Shown: piece after piece, positions 53,701-56,700 of the stretch
Position numbering within the stretch: the stretch's first letter is position 1
Layout: every line of letters starts with the position of its first letter
Source of the DNA: Unio delphinus
Lineage: Eukaryota > Mollusca > Bivalvia > Unionida > Unionidae
Assembly: GCA_029339505.1 (NCBI GenBank)
Contig: JAQISU010000155.1
Span: 20,712,001 to 20,776,000, forward strand
Length of the DNA: 64,000 nucleotides
Reading direction: 5' to 3'
The notes under the pieces: generated by a model
Told to the model about the DNA's origin: nothing
What the model saw: only the letters and a program-made list of their open reading frames with translations
The model's database searches: none
Translations under genes and position numbers: made by a program

Positions 53701-56700
53701 CTGCCTTACTGTGACGGTACATCAGGTCTGCCAATCTAAAATTCTTCGTGGCTTCTTTGGAAAATCTTAAGGACTAAGCTTGAAACTCAGTAGCCCAATC
53801 AGACTGAGTACTCGAGTGATTCCTGAAATTGTCAACTGTCGAGTTACATAAGCCATTATCAATTTTTAGCCTTGGTAAGCCATTATCAATTTTTAGCCTC
53901 GTGTTTTCTTTCTATAGAAAGAAAAAGTTGAGTTTGACAAGAAAGTACTTTCATGTTATAAAGACATTACAACCCAAAGAAACTGTTATTGCAGCAGTTA
54001 AAAAAATGGTGAGAATGAACAGGTACAAAGCAAAGGGGACAAGAGAATAAGGTTGCTTGATGGCGGGGCAACTAATACTAGCAACATGTTTGGTGTGGGA
54101 AGCATTCTGTGATTCTGTGACAATGTTCTAAGAAGTTATTGGACTTAAAGAGTTTGATTTATATAGAAAATTTTGACCTTGTGTTTGAAATATCTTTACC
54201 TTTTATTATTTATCTCCTGGTGCAAATTACTTTTGATCATACATACAAATCCAAAATCTTTCAACATTCCCATAAGGTATTCTCTTAAGGGTGGATGTGG
54301 GGGCTAGTGGTACAGGTATTATTATTTCATTGTCTTTTACAATTCAGCTAAACTAATGTACACTACATTGGACTTGGAAGTTTGCCCTTGAATGTTAAAA
54401 CATGACATTTTTAATTATATGACATAAGCATCTGTGTTGTCAAGTAGCAAGCCAGTTTTACCCACGAAATTGCTTCATACCTACAAGAGATAACTTATTT
54501 TTTCATTATTCCATAGTATTTAAATGCAGTGAGTAGGTAATAATTAGTCTTGTCAGATGATGCCTCCCATTTTTATATGTATTACCTGGTTACTGTAACT
54601 CTTTGGAAAGTAAAGGTTAAATGTAACTTTGGTTTTAAAGCAATGGTACATTCTATGGGTTTATTTTAGGATGTGTTGGATTGGCCTCGAAGTCGAGAGT
54701 TTTTCTACTGGCGGTTGAAAAGGCGTCTGCTAGAACAGAATCTGAAGGCCAAGATGAGCAAGTTTACCATGAGCCTCAGTGATGGTCAGCTCAACTCCAT
54801 GCTTAGTCGATGGTTTGTGGAGGACCAAGGAACTGTCAATGTATGTCAGCAAATATGATACACAAAGATAATTTGTATTAGATTACATCATGATAACACA
54901 TTATGTCAGCAATATAGATTGTGTCATTGATACAGATTATGTCAATAATACAGAGCATGTCAATGATACAGATTACATTAATGTCAGTGATACCATTCTA
55001 AAATTGTGTGCACTTCAGCATTTTTTAAATTTAGAACTAGTTTTTATTAGTACCTTACAACCATTGTTTATAAGCTGAGATATCAGGAAATGCTTATAAA
55101 GGTGGTCTCTCATAGCCATGGTCTTTCAAGACAGGTTACACGGTATATACATATCCATGTCTGATATCAACATTTGGTATTTTGTTTTCTTTTCTTGAAG
55201 ATGTTAAACTTTTAGTTGATACATTTTTATTACCTGACACTATAGGAAATGACCATTGATCATTTTAACCCAGATAATATAAGGAACGAATTATATATAA
55301 CAGAAATAAATCTTATCACAATGACATGTCAGGATATGAATAAAAAATTTGAAGCCGAAAGAAAATCCATAGGTTATCAATTATATTTAAGTATTCCAGC
55401 AGATATTTCCAATTTGTACACAACTCAGAATTCACGCTTACTTGTGTGTATCAATTTTCATGTGCTTTGTCTTTGCTACAAAACATGAATATAAATGTCC
55501 ACTGTTAAATTGTATAGTTTTCTCGCAACTTTTTAGTGAATTCAAAGTAAATAAAATAAATTTTACTTGCAAATTTTTGGTGAATTTAAAGGTCCAATGT
55601 GAAACTGTATAGTTACATGCACTTTTCAGTAAAATTAAAGGTTTAATGTAAAGTTGTATATGTAAATGTAATGATTCAGAAACATAATCACAATTACCAA
55701 CAAAATATGTAATTCCTTGCCATACTCATTCTGTGTTTTATCCATGATGTCTAATTAATCCTCATTATGTTTCATAAGATTGATTAGTAAATGAATTGGC
55801 ATTTTTATTATCTCCATGACGATTAATTAATCTTCATTATGTTTAATAAGATTGAATAGTAAATTGGCATTTGTATTATCTCCTTGGTATTTATCAGGCA
55901 TACCTATTCATAAGATTGAATAGTAAATGAATTGGCATTTGTATTATCTCCATGGTATTTATCAGGCATATCTATTCATAAGATTGAATAGTAAATGGCA
56001 TTTGTATTATCTCCATGGTAATTATCAGGCGTATCTATTCATAAGATTGAATAGTAAATGAATTGGCATTTGTATTATCTCCATTGTATTTATCAGGCGT
56101 ATCTATTCATAAGATTGAATAGTAAATGAAATGGCTTTTGTATTATCTTCATGTTATTTATTAGGCGTACCTATGGGAGGATGACAAGGCTGTGGTTCAA
56201 TGGCTGACTGATCAGGTAGAGGAGAATAATGGCAAAAATGTGGTATCTGAGAACATCAGGTGTTTGCAGAGGGAACATGTACTTCAGCAAGTTAGAAGGT
56301 GAGTTTATGTATTTGTGTATGGATGTTATTTACAGAAATTTTATATAGCAAGATATATCTTTTGTTGCATGCATGTAATAATATTTTATTACTTAATTGG
56401 AGTTTAGCAGATAAACATGCACTTATGCAAGTAGAAGGGATTGCACTGTGTGTGTGTGCGTGCGTGCGTGCGTGCGTGTGTTTTTTTCAGCAAACATCAG
56501 GTATTTGCAACAGCCTTTCAGGACCTATTGGGGATACAACACTTGCACAGTGCTTAATAATTTGTTTGCTCCTTCAACAGGTTTAAAACAATACTAGTTG
56601 TCTTCGAATGGACCATATTCTTCAGAAAGTCGTTAGAAATACTGTCTGTACTCACATATATAAGCCAAGTCCAAGTGCAAAGATCCAGAACTTCCATCAC

